A stretch of 64,000 bases of DNA from Halomonas beimenensis (GTDB lineage: Bacteria > Pseudomonadota > Gammaproteobacteria > Pseudomonadales > Halomonadaceae): assembly GCF_002549795.1 (NCBI RefSeq), contig NZ_CP021435.1, positions 1,860,001 through 1,924,000 of the forward strand. The letters are read 5' to 3'. Position numbers and translations under genes: made by a program. The notes beneath the pieces are model-generated. The model searched no databases, had not been told where the DNA came from, and saw only the letters and a program-made list of their open reading frames with translations. This document shows, in pieces, positions 1-10,128 of the stretch (within the stretch, counting starts at the first letter, position 1; every line of letters begins with the position of its first letter).

Positions 1-110
1 CTGCGATCGTCCTTTTGTCGAAGATTAGCCGTTTGTCTGAGGTTTTGGTGGCGGGATTGTTCTAGAGTGTCAACAATCAAGCCAGCAACGACACAAGAGG
101 CAGGTTCTCC

Positions 111-2021
<1,911 letters not shown>

Positions 2022-2074
2022 GCGCCTGTCGGGCTTAACGCCGATCTACTGCGAATCCCGGGTTGTCGGCCAAC

Positions 2075-2124
2075 TTCATCGATCCATCTCGTTAAATATC
2101 GCGCTATTCGCCTCGATCGATGAA
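2075..2124. repeat. Perfect 10-bp inverted repeat downstream of prpE
   Basis: TTCATCGATC (2075-2084) and GATCGATGAA (2115-2124) are exact inverted copies separated by 30 AT-richer bases. The structure lies about 55 bases after the prpE stop and well before the yhhQ promoter. It could form a long hairpin that ends or stabilises the prpE transcript, or it could be a protein-binding site. There is no U-run, so it is not a typical intrinsic terminator. Confidence 0.5.
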
Positions 2125-2311
2125 TTTGACTCGAAATCCGTGACTCTCGTGACGATTGGTCAAACCCGACCGGCGCCTAGGCGCGGGCCGTCCGGGGCAG
2201 CGGGGCAGCGGGGCGGCGGTGGCGGGCGCCGCCCGGGGCGACGCCGTCGCCCTGTCACCTGAACTCTGTGCCTTGTTCCGCGGCGAGTGTCCTGGCAGCG
2301 AGCCCGGGCGG

Positions 2312-2340
2312 TTGGGTCCCGGCGGACGGCGGCGTATAAT
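2312..2340 (+). promoter_or_regulatory. Sigma-70 promoter for yhhQ
   Basis: TTGGGT at 2312-2317 and a perfect TATAAT at 2335-2340 are separated by 17 bases. Transcription would begin near 2347, so the putative preQ1 aptamer at 2378-2408 sits inside the leader. Confidence 0.65.
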
Positions 2341-2377
2341 GCGCGCCGCCGCGCCGGGTTCCCGGCATCCGTCCGAC

Positions 2378-2408
2378 GAGGGTTCCCTCACCCCTCCCGC
2401 GAAAAAGG
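2378..2408 (+). promoter_or_regulatory. Putative preQ1-I riboswitch, translational type
   Basis: A 5-bp P1 stem GAGGG (2378-2382) / CCCTC (2392-2396) encloses a 9-base loop, TTCCCTCAC, ending in the AC that precedes the 3' strand in known preQ1-I aptamers. A short linker and an A-rich tail, GAAAAAGG (2401-2408), follow. The final AAGG is the Shine-Dalgarno of yhhQ, whose ATG is at 2415. Loop C residues (2386-2387) could pair with G2407-G2408 to make the H-type pseudoknot and hide the ribosome site. preQ1-I elements are known upstream of COG1738/YhhQ transporters. The match was made by eye. Confidence 0.6.
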
Positions 2409-2414
2409 TGTTTC

Positions 2415-3098
2415 ATGTTCGTGCTGTCCGCCGCCCAGACCCGCCGCTGCCTGATGCTGCTGGTCGGCTTCCACATCCTGATCATCGCCGCCAGCAACTA
2501 CCTGGTCCAGCTGCCCTTCAGCCTCTTCGGGCTGCACACCACCTGGGGCGCGTTCAGCTTTCCCTTCATCTTCCTGGCCACCGACCTCACGGTGCGGCTG
2601 TTCGGCAAGGAACCGGCCCGGGCGATCATCCTGCGCGTGATGTTCCCCGCCCTGGTGATTTCCTACGCGGTCTCGGTGGTCTTCCCGCAGGGCGGCTTCG
2701 CCGGCCTGGCGGCGCTGGGCGAGTGGAACCTGTTCGTGGCCCGCATCGCCCTGGCGAGCTTCATGGCCTACGTGCTGGGCCAGCTGCTGGACGTCACCGT
2801 CTTCGACCGCCTGCGCCGGCTCCGTGCCTGGTGGGTGGCGCCGGCACTGTCCACCCTGCTCGGCAACCTCGCCGATACCTTCGCCTTCTTCTCCATCGCC
2901 TTCCACCGCAGCCCCGACGCCTTCATGGCCACCCATTGGCCGGAGATCGCCTGGGTGGACTACGGCATCAAGCTGGGCATCAGCCTGGCATTCTTCCTGC
3001 CGCTCTACGGCGTGCTGCTCGGCTGGCTGACCCGCCGGCTGGTGGCGGCCACCGGCGATGCCGACCTGGCCCCGGAACAGGCCCAGGCCCGCTACTGA
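2415..3098 (+). CDS. yhhQ: YhhQ/COG1738 queuosine-precursor transporter
   Basis: Inner-membrane protein of 227 residues with about six hydrophobic segments (near residues 12-30, 38-62, 75-95, 110-130, 150-175 and 190-215). It belongs to the YhhQ family (former DUF165), which imports preQ0/preQ1 for tRNA queuosine synthesis. Family features include the early SNYLVQ segment and the WGAFSFPFIFLATDL region. The start is fixed by AAGG six bases upstream, which is also the tail of the putative preQ1 riboswitch, so expression is probably repressed by the end product. The downstream hydrolase follows after 22 bases and may be cotranscribed. Confidence 0.9.
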   Translation: MFVLSAAQTRRCLMLLVGFHILIIAASNYLVQLPFSLFGLHTTWGAFSFPFIFLATDLTVRLFGKEPARAIILRVMFPALVISYAVSVVFPQGGFAGLAALGEWNLFVARIALASFMAYVLGQLLDVTVFDRLRRLRAWWVAPALSTLLGNLADTFAFFSIAFHRSPDAFMATHWPEIAWVDYGIKLGISLAFFLPLYGVLLGWLTRRLVAATGDADLAPEQAQARY

Positions 3099-3120
3099 TC
3101 CCGACGACGAGGAGGCCCCG

Positions 3121-3900
3121 ATGCCCATCGCCCTCAACTACCACGACACCGGCGGCGACGGCACGCCGCTGGTGGTGATCCATGGCCTGCTGGGCAGCGC
3201 CGACAACTGGCGCTCCCATGTCAAGCAGTGGCAGGCCGAGCGCAGGGTCATCGCCGTGGACCTGCGCAACCACGGGCGTTCGCCCCACGCGGCGGGCATG
3301 ACCTATGAGGCCCAGGCCGGAGATGTCCTGACCCTGCTGGACCGCCTGGACGTGCCGAGGGTCCACCTGCTGGGCCATTCCATGGGCGGCAAGGTGGCGA
3401 TCAGCATCGCCCGCCTGGCCTCGGAGCGGGTGGCCTCGCTGATCGTCGCCGATATCGCCCCCCAGGCCTACGGCCATGGCCATGACGCCGTCTTCGCCGC
3501 CCTGCGCCGGGTGGAGGCGGGGCGGCCGGCCAACCGTCGCGAAGCCGATGCCCTGCTGGCGGAGCACGTGGAAGACCGCGGGACTCGACTCTTCCTCGCC
3601 ACGAACCTGGAGCGGGGCGAGGAAGGGCGGCTGCGGCTGCGCATCGGCCTGGACGAGATCGAGGGGGACTACGAGGCGATCATGGCCGCCCCGGCCGGGG
3701 AAGGCGCCTTCGAGGGGCCGACCTTGGTGGTGCGTGGCGCCCGTTCCCGCTATGTGACCGATGCCATGCTGCCGGTGCTTCGCGAGGTGCTGCCCTCGGC
3801 CGAGATCGAGACCCTGGACGCCGGTCACTGGCTGCACGCCGAGAGCCCCGAGGCCTTCCAGGCCGTGATCAATGCCTTCCTGGCGCGTCAGCCGGAGTGA
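3121..3900 (+). CDS. Alpha/beta-hydrolase, YbfF-like esterase
   Basis: Cytoplasmic alpha/beta-fold hydrolase of 259 residues. The oxyanion-hole HG sits in VIHGLLGSADNW (residues 19-30), the nucleophile elbow is GHSMGG with Ser87, and the catalytic His is in DAGHWLHAE (about residue 236). This layout matches YbfF-type acyl-CoA/short-ester hydrolases. The ATG at 3121 is chosen over an upstream in-frame ATG at 3058, because GAGGAGG lies just upstream and the extra residues overlap the end of yhhQ. The natural substrate cannot be inferred. Confidence 0.85.
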   Translation: MPIALNYHDTGGDGTPLVVIHGLLGSADNWRSHVKQWQAERRVIAVDLRNHGRSPHAAGMTYEAQAGDVLTLLDRLDVPRVHLLGHSMGGKVAISIARLASERVASLIVADIAPQAYGHGHDAVFAALRRVEAGRPANRREADALLAEHVEDRGTRLFLATNLERGEEGRLRLRIGLDEIEGDYEAIMAAPAGEGAFEGPTLVVRGARSRYVTDAMLPVLREVLPSAEIETLDAGHWLHAESPEAFQAVINAFLARQPE

Positions 3901-3932
3901 TCCCTGCCCGTCCCGCGGTCCTGGGCCGGACA

Positions 3933-3949
3933 TGCCCGCGCCGCGGGCA
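3933..3949. terminator. GC-rich hairpin between convergent genes
   Basis: TGCCCGC / GCGGGCA with a 3-base loop lies between the stop of the plus-strand hydrolase and the stop of the minus-strand binding protein. There is no T-run on either side, so a terminator role is only plausible. Confidence 0.3.
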
Positions 3950-4023
3950 CTGCCGACCCAGCGATGCGGCGGCTGGGGGCCGGGGCGGAATCGGGGGAGG
4001 CGCCGGCGCTCATCCACCCTGCC

Positions 4024-5196
4024 TTAGCGGTTGGGATCGATCGCCAGCCGTTCCACGGGGGTGACCGCGGTCACGATGCCCTGTTGCACCAGGAAGCGCT
4101 CGAACTCGGCATAGCGTCGCGGGTGCAGGGCGGCAGGGGTCAGGCTCAGCCGGGCGCGGACTTCCGGCCAGGCCTCGCGGTTGGCCGGCGTGTCCAGGGC
4201 GGGTTCGGCGGTCGCCAGCAGCGGCCAGCTCTCCTCGGGATGTTCGAGGATCCAGGCGGTGGCTTCCTCGAGGGCATCGACCAAGCGGGCGATGGCCTCG
4301 CCCTGGCGGGCGAGGCGTTCGCGGTTGGCCACCAGGATCAAGCCATCGTGGCGGGGCACGCCGAAGCGCTCGGAGGGCACGCTGACGGTGGCCAGCCCTT
4401 CGTCGGCCAGGGCTCGAGGGAGGAGGTGACGCACGGCGCCGATGATGCCGTCCACGCGTCCCTCGCGCATCGCCTGCTCCAGGCGGAAATGCAGGTCGGG
4501 GCTGTCCAGCGCCTCCCGGGGAAGGTCGTGCCGGGCCAGCAGGCTGGCCAGCAGCACCGCCTCGCCATCGAGGTCGGCGTGGCCCACGCGGGTGCCGGCC
4601 AGGTTCGCCAGGTTCTCGACGCCGGCGTCCTCCCGCATCACCAGGGCCGTCATCGGCGTCCCCACCAGGGTGGCGACCCGAACCAGGGGCTGGCCCCGGT
4701 CGACGAGCAGGTGAAGCAGGGGCTGGCGGGTGAGGGCCAGGTCCACCCGGGAGGCAGCGAGCAGCTTGGTGGGGACGTCGGGATCGGCCGGGGTGCGAAG
4801 GTCGACCTCCAGGCCGCGGCTGGCGAAGAGGTCGCGTTCCCGGGCCACGATGAGGGCGGCATGGCGGGGGCTCGGATACCAGTCGAGCATCACCGTGAGC
4901 CGGTTCACCGGCGGTGGGGCGATGGGCTCCGCCGACCCCGCCGCCACGGCCGGGGCCGTGGGGCGGGTGGGCGTGTCCACGGCCGGGCCGCTGGGCAGTT
5001 CCCGGAAGAGGGCGAGCGGATCCTCGGCGGGGGGGAGCCCCATCTCGGGGACCATGACCTCGGTGCCCAGGGGAGGGTAGCCGGACGCCGGCGGCTCGGC
5101 CTGCTGGTCGCCCGCGGCCAGTGGCATCAGCAGCAGGCCCCCGGCGAGGACGAGCAGGGGGCGGAACCGACCCGGATGGCGGAACAATGACGGCAT
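4024..5196 (-). CDS. NMT1/THI5-like periplasmic substrate-binding protein
   Basis: Probable secreted binding protein of 390 residues. An N-terminal hydrophobic stretch (about residues 13-28) looks like a signal peptide or anchor. A proline-rich linker reaches about residue 100, and the NMT1/THI5 domain begins at LDWYPSPRHAAL. The family binds pyrimidine precursors of thiamine, as in ThiY, or related aromatic compounds, and feeds an ABC importer. Here no permease or ATPase genes are adjacent, so it is an orphan. I found no TPP riboswitch in its leader. A hairpin (GGCCGACA / TGTCGGCC, 5231-5251) lies 35-55 bases upstream of the start. The substrate is uncertain. Confidence 0.75.
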   Translation of the reverse strand: MPSLFRHPGRFRPLLVLAGGLLLMPLAAGDQQAEPPASGYPPLGTEVMVPEMGLPPAEDPLALFRELPSGPAVDTPTRPTAPAVAAGSAEPIAPPPVNRLTVMLDWYPSPRHAALIVARERDLFASRGLEVDLRTPADPDVPTKLLAASRVDLALTRQPLLHLLVDRGQPLVRVATLVGTPMTALVMREDAGVENLANLAGTRVGHADLDGEAVLLASLLARHDLPREALDSPDLHFRLEQAMREGRVDGIIGAVRHLLPRALADEGLATVSVPSERFGVPRHDGLILVANRERLARQGEAIARLVDALEEATAWILEHPEESWPLLATAEPALDTPANREAWPEVRARLSLTPAALHPRRYAEFERFLVQQGIVTAVTPVERLAIDPNR

Positions 5197-5393
5197 GACG
5201 GTAACTCCAGCGATGGCTCCCGGGAGCCGGGGCCGACAGGGCGTGTCGGCCTGGGGCTCGGTTCCGGGGAGGACGCGGCTAGTCTAGCGACGACAGGGCT
5301 CGCCTGGCCAGCGCGGGGCTCAACGCGCTCCCCCGCATCGCGAGCGGTCGCCCGGCATGCGATACTGCGGGGCATCTCCCGAGGCAGGACGCC

Positions 5394-7100
5394 ATGGACT
5401 CGATCAACACCCTTTTCCTGCTCAGCGGCTTCCTCATCGCCCTGAGCGTACTGGCCAGCCGGCTCTCCACCCTGGTGGGCGTGCCGCTGCTGCTCATCTT
5501 CCTGGGGCTGGGCATGCTGGCCGGCGAGGAAGGCCTGCTCGGCATCCAGTTCGATGATTATCCCCTGGCCTTCCTCATCGGTCACCTGGCCCTGGCGATG
5601 ATCCTGCTCGACGGTGGGCTGCGCACGCGCCTCAAGACCTTCCGGGTGGGCTTCAAGCCGGCGCTGTCGCTGGCCACCCTGGGGGTGTTCGTCACCAGCG
5701 CCCTGGTGGGCGCGATCGCCATGTGGGTCTTCGAGCTGAGCCCGGTGCAGGGCCTGCTGGTCGGGGCCATCGTCGGCTCTACCGATGCCGCCGCGGTGTT
5801 CTCCATGCTCGGGGGGCGGGGCATCAACCTCAACGAGCGCGTCGGGGCGACGCTGGAGATCGAGTCCGGCACCAACGACCCCATGGCCATCTTCCTGACC
5901 CTGATGCTGGTGGAAATGCTGGTGGGCGACATCGGCGGCTGGCTGGCCACCAGCCTGTTCTTCCTCCAGCAGTTCGGCCTGGGGATCGCCCTGGGGCTCG
6001 GGGCGGGCTGGCTGATCGCCCGCCTGCTCGCCTGGCTCGACCTGGCGGCGGGCCTCTACTCCCTGCTGGCCCTGGCACTGGGGTTCTGCGTCTTCGGCCT
6101 GACCAGCGCCCTCGGCGGCAGCGGCTTCCTGGCCATCTACCTCACCGGGCTGATGATCGGCAATCGGCCCGGGCGTCACCTGAACTTCATCCTGCCCGTC
6201 CACGACGGCTTGGCCTGGCTCAGCCAGATCGGCCTGTTCCTGGTGCTGGGGCTGCTGGTGAACCCCAGCGAGATGATGGTCTATGCCTTGCCGGCCCTGG
6301 AGGTCGCGCTCGCGCTGATCTTCGTGGCCCGGCCGCTGGCCGTGCTGGTCGCATTGCTGCCGTTCTTTCGCTTCCGCTGGCGGGAGGTGGCGTTCATCGC
6401 CTGGGTGGGCCTGCGGGGCGCCGTGCCCATCGTGCTGGCCATCTTTCCGGTGATCGGCGGGGTCGAGAACGCCTCGCTCTACTTCAATGTCGCCTTCGCG
6501 GTGGTGCTGCTGTCGCTGCTGATCCAGGGGGGCACGCTGCCCTGGATGGCTCGGCGCCTGCGGGTCGAGGTGCCGCCCGGCATCAGTCCCGTCCGGCGGG
6601 GGCCCCTGGGGATCAGGACCGACGACGACTACGAGATGTTCGTCTACAGGGTGGAGAGCGCCGACCTGGAGGACGTGCCGATTCGTCTGCTGCGCTTCCC
6701 GTCCGGGGCCATGATCGCCTCGTTGTTCCGCGACGGGGGCATGCTCCATCCCCAGGGCAGCACCCGGCTGTGCCGGGGCGACGTGCTCTGCGTGATCGGC
6801 CGAGCCGACGATCTTCCGGCCCTCAATCGGCTGTTCAACGGCGACGCCACCCTGAAGCGCCAGAGCGCCTTCTTCGGGGCGTTCAACTTCGATGGCGAGG
6901 CCCGGCTCGGCGACATCGCCGAGGCCTACGGCCTGACCCTGAGCCCCGGCGAGCAGGACATGACCCTGGCGGAGTTCATCTCGCTGCGCGTCGGCGGCCA
7001 CCCCGTGGTGGGCGACGATGTGGACTGGCATGGCATCCATTGGGTGGTGAGCGAGATGGACGGCAACCGCATCAGCCGCGTGGGTCTGCGCCTCTACTGA
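5394..7100 (+). CDS. cvrA: K+/H+ antiporter, CvrA/NhaP2 type
   Basis: CPA1-family cation/proton antiporter of 568 residues. About 12-13 membrane helices span residues 5-395, including the conserved GSTDAAAVFSML and ESGTNDPMAIFLTL segments that carry the ion-binding Asp residues. A soluble C-terminal part (about 400-568) has a TrkA-C-like region (VESADLEDVPI onward, with GDVLCVIGR) and a further regulatory domain. CvrA/NhaP2 proteins expel K+ and protect cells against low osmolarity, which fits a halophile beside an ectoine operon. It appears to be a single-gene unit. Confidence 0.88.
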   Translation: MDSINTLFLLSGFLIALSVLASRLSTLVGVPLLLIFLGLGMLAGEEGLLGIQFDDYPLAFLIGHLALAMILLDGGLRTRLKTFRVGFKPALSLATLGVFVTSALVGAIAMWVFELSPVQGLLVGAIVGSTDAAAVFSMLGGRGINLNERVGATLEIESGTNDPMAIFLTLMLVEMLVGDIGGWLATSLFFLQQFGLGIALGLGAGWLIARLLAWLDLAAGLYSLLALALGFCVFGLTSALGGSGFLAIYLTGLMIGNRPGRHLNFILPVHDGLAWLSQIGLFLVLGLLVNPSEMMVYALPALEVALALIFVARPLAVLVALLPFFRFRWREVAFIAWVGLRGAVPIVLAIFPVIGGVENASLYFNVAFAVVLLSLLIQGGTLPWMARRLRVEVPPGISPVRRGPLGIRTDDDYEMFVYRVESADLEDVPIRLLRFPSGAMIASLFRDGGMLHPQGSTRLCRGDVLCVIGRADDLPALNRLFNGDATLKRQSAFFGAFNFDGEARLGDIAEAYGLTLSPGEQDMTLAEFISLRVGGHPVVGDDVDWHGIHWVVSEMDGNRISRVGLRLY

Positions 7101-7168
7101 GGCGTCCGTGACAACCGTGCCGCGGTGGTCGACACTTCACGGGATGCGTCGCGCGAAGGTGCCGAATC

Positions 7169-7429
7169 ATGCAAGTCCTCGTCGTCAGCTATACCCCCGG
7201 GAGCTACCTGCTGGAGACCCTCGAGGTGTTGACCCCGCCGGGGGGCGGCGAGGTCCTCGTCCTGGCGGATGATCGTCGGGTTCGGGTACTGCACGCGGTG
7301 CCCCTGGAGGCCGTCCAGGGCGTGGCGTACACCCTGCTCGTCGACGAACTGTCCCGGGAGGCGCCTTCGACGGTCGCCGCCGGGGGGCGGCAAGTCCCGG
7401 CTCCTCCGACGGGGCCCAGGGTGGCCTGA
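7169..7429 (+). CDS. Small hypothetical protein
   Basis: An 86-codon reading frame with AAGG about 8 bases before the ATG, located 27 bases before the phosphatase gene on the same strand. The product has a beta-strand-like N-terminal half rich in Val, Leu and Gly and a Pro/Arg-rich tail. I recognise no family. Codon third positions are GC-rich like the neighbours. The placement suggests cotranscription with the phosphatase. Confidence 0.5.
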   Translation: MQVLVVSYTPGSYLLETLEVLTPPGGGEVLVLADDRRVRVLHAVPLEAVQGVAYTLLVDELSREAPSTVAAGGRQVPAPPTGPRVA

Positions 7430-7455
7430 GCCAACCGCCTAAGGGACCTGTCGTC

Positions 7456-8178
7456 ATGCTCGCGTCAACGAGGCCGGAGGGGGAGGAGAATGCCGTCGTG
7501 CGGCATCATCCGGCCAACCCGGACGGGCGGGACTTCTTCGTCGGCGACCTGCACGGGGAATACGACCTGCTGATGGAGGCCCTGGCCGGGGTCGACTTCG
7601 CCCCCGAACGCGACAGGCTGTTCTCGGTGGGGGATCTCATCGATCGGGGGCCGCGATCCCGCGACTGCCTGGCGCTGGCCCTGGCGCCCTGGTTCTTCGG
7701 CGTCCGCGGCAACCACGAGGCGATGGCGCAGGCGGCGCTGGCCGAGGGCGGGGACGCCATGGCCCTGTGGGTCATCAATGGCGGCGGCTGGGCCTGCCGG
7801 GAACCCCGGCAGGAGCTGCGTGGCCTGCTGTCGTCGGCGTTGCGGCGACTGCCTTATGCGCGGGAGATCGAGGCGGCAGGCCGTCTAATCGGCCTGGTGC
7901 ATGCCGAGCCGCCCGACGACTGGGGGGAGATCGGCGACTGTGATCGGCACACGCTGCTCTGGGGCCGGCGACGCATCCGACAGGGGGACGCCACGCCGGT
8001 TCGGGGCATCGATGCCGTGGTGGTGGGACACACCATCCTCGAGGCGCCGACCACCCTGGGCAACGTCCATTACCTGGATACCGGCGCCTTCGCCTCGGGC
8101 CGCCTGACGCTGGTCGAGGCGACCGAACTGCTGGCCGGAAACGACTCGCCCGCCGGGCGGGGCGGGCGAGGGGAGTGA
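7456..8178 (+). CDS. PrpA/PphA-type metallophosphoesterase
   Basis: Calcineurin-like phosphoesterase of 240 residues, resembling bacterial serine/threonine phosphoprotein phosphatases PrpA/PphA and lambda phosphatase. The three signature blocks are GDLHG (residues 30-34), GDLIDRG (59-65) and GNHE (85-88). Further metal-ligand histidines appear in GLVHAEPP and VVGHTI. AGGGA lies 10 bases upstream of the ATG. Likely cytoplasmic, acting on phosphoproteins or related phosphoesters. The substrate is unknown. Confidence 0.85.
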   Translation: MLASTRPEGEENAVVRHHPANPDGRDFFVGDLHGEYDLLMEALAGVDFAPERDRLFSVGDLIDRGPRSRDCLALALAPWFFGVRGNHEAMAQAALAEGGDAMALWVINGGGWACREPRQELRGLLSSALRRLPYAREIEAAGRLIGLVHAEPPDDWGEIGDCDRHTLLWGRRRIRQGDATPVRGIDAVVVGHTILEAPTTLGNVHYLDTGAFASGRLTLVEATELLAGNDSPAGRGGRGE

Positions 8179-8188
8179 GCGACCGGGG

Positions 8189-8281
8189 TCATTCCCGGGA
8201 CTCGGCCGCCTTCCAGAGCAGGCCGGCGCCGACCAGAGACGCGCCGCTGGCCATCCAGACCCCGAGTTCGATGATAGACAA
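8189..8281 (-). CDS. 30-residue membrane mini-protein, TTG start
   Basis: A short frame begins with TTG at 8281-8279, preceded by a strong GGAGG at the ideal 6-base spacing. The predicted product starts MSIIELGVWMASG, has one hydrophobic helix (about residues 3-23) and ends in a charged tail with Lys, Glu and Arg. It resembles the class of single-span small membrane proteins found in enteric bacteria, but I do not recognise a specific family. It converges on the phosphatase gene, with stops 11 bases apart. Confidence 0.45.
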   Translation of the reverse strand: MSIIELGVWMASGASLVGAGLLWKAAESRE

Positions 8282-8623
8282 GAGGTTCCTCCATTAGCGA
8301 TTCATGTGACATCGATCCTTCGCTATCGACCGGGGGGCGCGGGAGTTGAGGCCCGGTCTGTAAGGATTTGTGAGCGACCGTATCGCTCCGGCAGCGGTGC
8401 AGGACGACTGCCCCTGACAGGCGTCATTGGCTGAATCATCACTGTTCCCCGGAAGGCGCTCGACCGTCGGCCTCCGATCTTGACGATCAACGGCGGGTAG
8501 GCGAATGGGGTGGCCTCTTCCCAAGGGAGAATCGATCGCGGAGGGATCGACGCCAAAGAACGCATGGCTTCCTGGCGTGGTGATCCGTTTCAACAAAGCG
8601 GATGTCGATACGCCGAATGGAGA
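8282..8623. other. Intergenic stretch without recognisable genes
   Basis: About 340 bases between the mini-protein and the terminator of the DUF4242 gene. Base composition is less GC-rich than the surrounding genes. A plus-strand frame at 8505-8876 overlaps the DUF4242 gene antisense and has no family resemblance. I see no RNA gene or clear promoter apart from what the mini-protein would need. Confidence 0.5.
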
Positions 8624-8645
8624 AAGCAGGGCTAAGGCCCTGCTT
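8624..8645 (-). terminator. Intrinsic terminator of the DUF4242 gene
   Basis: A perfect 9-bp stem AAGCAGGGC / GCCCTGCTT with a 4-base loop, followed on the minus strand by TCTCC, so the stem ends in a short pyrimidine tract. It lies about 50 bases after the DUF4242 stop codon. Confidence 0.6.
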
Positions 8646-8696
8646 ATGTTGCTCCACGCTGAAATGAGCGTCAGCTCCAGGCCGGTCGGGCTTTCA

Positions 8697-8936
8697 TCAC
8701 CCGCGTGTAGATTCTACTTCCTGCACCCAGTCGCACCTGATACCGGCCTTCTCATGGTGCTTGTGAACCGCCTCGGCGTTCGGGGCGTCCAAAACACAAA
8801 AGATCTTGTCGCCCTTTTCGCTGAACAATATATCGTGATGTGTAACCCCGAATTCATCCGCTGGGGCATTCTGTAACTTGTTCAGCTCCTCGGCCGTGAA
8901 CGGTTTCATGGGATGTGAATCGATGAATTTTGGCAT
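8697..8936 (-). CDS. DUF4242 small ferredoxin-fold protein
   Basis: A 79-residue protein beginning MPKFIDSHPMKPF, preceded by a strong GGAGGAGG. It matches the DUF4242 family (small dimeric alpha/beta-barrel proteins, some reported to bind nickel), with the typical THHDILFSE and DAPNAEAVHKHHEKAG blocks. The histidine-rich segment (about residues 32-33 and 58-62) could be a metal site. The function in this family is poorly defined. An upstream in-frame ATG at 9056 would add about 40 low-quality residues and is not used. It is monocistronic with its own terminator. Confidence 0.75.
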   Translation of the reverse strand: MPKFIDSHPMKPFTAEELNKLQNAPADEFGVTHHDILFSEKGDKIFCVLDAPNAEAVHKHHEKAGIRCDWVQEVESTRG

Positions 8937-9889
8937 GATGGCCACCTCCTCCCGCCTCGATGGAGGGGCGGGTACCGCTCGAGCGCTTCGCGGCGGGAAA
9001 ATGAACAGCGTTCGATTCCGCCTGCCCCCCGAATTCGCGCACCTTTCCTTATTCAATCATAGTGCACCTCGGGTGCATGCGGGAACAATATGAGCCCGAG
9101 CATTGGGCCACTAACGTTCAGGGCAGGTTGAGCGGCGAAGGGAAACGACTTCTCGCGGCCTGGAGCTGGCGTAAACTCCGAATAATGGCAACGCTCCCAT
9201 CAGTCTAGCCACACCCTGGATTGGGTGGCTAACCCCCTGGTCCAGGCATGGTGTTCCCGTAGGTCATGCTAGACGGTCACAGGCCACGAGTAGCGACCCC
9301 GAGCATGCCTTCCCATAGCCGGCGGTCATCGGCCTCCTGGGGCTGTGCCTCTACGCGAGGGAGTCGATTCGGATCGGCAACCTGTCATTTATGCGGGACG
9401 ACGCAGTAGATCAAGATGGCGCCTGCGGGACGCACACGAGCTGCGCCCGACCAGGGACGACCCTCCTGGGTATGCGACATCCGGTGTAGCTGTCCGGACC
9501 GTGCCGAGGGATCTTGGGCTACCCCCGGCATCTCCCATCCGTGACCTAGATGCCGTACACGCGCAAATCGGCGGGGGGAGTCCTGGCTGCCACCAGGATT
9601 CGTCAGACAGGTCGGCCAGCCGCACGCGTCGGGATACCAGGTGACCGCGCCGCCCCAGGTGGTAGGCGATCGGTTGGCGCCGCAGAGGGGCTGCAGGGCG
9701 TAGGCCGCGCCCTGGGGGGATACGGAGGAAGGTGGCATTCATCGGCTCACCAGGCTCGATTCTGGTTGGCCTCAGAATGTGTCGACAGCAGACATACAAC
9801 CGTCTGGGCACCGGGCTATGCTGCTCCCTATGACGGCATGGGATGCAGGCGTCATAGAGAGCGGAGCCATCGACCGTCCAGAAACGAGA
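8937..9889. other. 950-base gene-poor region beside tRNA-Ser
   Basis: No convincing coding sequence. Frames on both strands (for example 9389-9811 minus and 9345-9644 plus) lack recognisable motifs. A short GCCACCC / GGGTGGC pair near 9208-9231 could form a hairpin. The region lies on the 3' side of tRNA-Ser, a common integration target, so it may be the scar of a lost element, but I found no duplicated tRNA 3' end. Confidence 0.4.
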
Positions 9890-9919
9890 AAGGGGATCAG
9901 CGTCGTCGCTGATCCCCTT
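9890..9919 (-). terminator. Intrinsic terminator of tRNA-Ser
   Basis: A perfect 13-bp stem AAGGGGATCAGCG / CGCTGATCCCCTT with a 4-base loop, followed on the minus strand by TCTCGTTTC. It begins 10 bases beyond the tRNA 3' end. Confidence 0.85.
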
Positions 9920-9928
9920 GGAAGAAGG

Positions 9929-10018
9929 TGGCGGAGGGACAGGGATTCGAACCCTGGGAAGGCGTTAACCTTCGCCGGTTTTCAAGACCGGTGCATTCAA
10001 CCGCTCTGCCATCCCTCC
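9929..10018 (-). tRNA. tRNA-Ser(TGA)
   Basis: A 90-base serine tRNA with encoded CCA. On the minus strand it starts GGAGGGATGGCAGAG, has the anticodon loop CTTGAAA (TGA anticodon opposite 9982-9984), a long class II variable arm, the T-loop GGTTCGAATCC and the acceptor 3' strand CCCTCCGCCA. It is flanked by its own promoter and terminator. Confidence 0.97.
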
Positions 10019-10033
10019 GGCTCACGGCGAGCT

Positions 10034-10061
10034 ATCCTACCAGCTTTTCCGGGGAGGTCAA
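10034..10061 (-). promoter_or_regulatory. Promoter of tRNA-Ser
   Basis: On the minus strand TTGACC (10061-10056) and TAGGAT (10039-10034) are spaced by 16 bases, placing the start about 10 bases before the mature tRNA 5' end. Confidence 0.7.
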
Positions 10062-10128
10062 GACCGTTTTGCGATCAAGGTGTTATCGTCCTGACTCGGT
10101 GGCTGTCGAGCCTTGCGGGAGATGGGGC

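Noticed and set aside
5197-5393. Possible TPP riboswitch before the NMT1-like binding protein
   Set aside because: Only a simple GGCCGACA/TGTCGGCC hairpin is present; the conserved TPP aptamer blocks are absent.
8505-8876. Plus-strand 123-codon frame
   Set aside because: It overlaps the DUF4242 gene antisense and its terminator, and has no recognisable motif.
9389-9811. Minus-strand frame of 140 codons in the gene-poor region
   Set aside because: No ribosome site of note, no family motif and no codon pattern that beats the other frames. Possibly non-coding.
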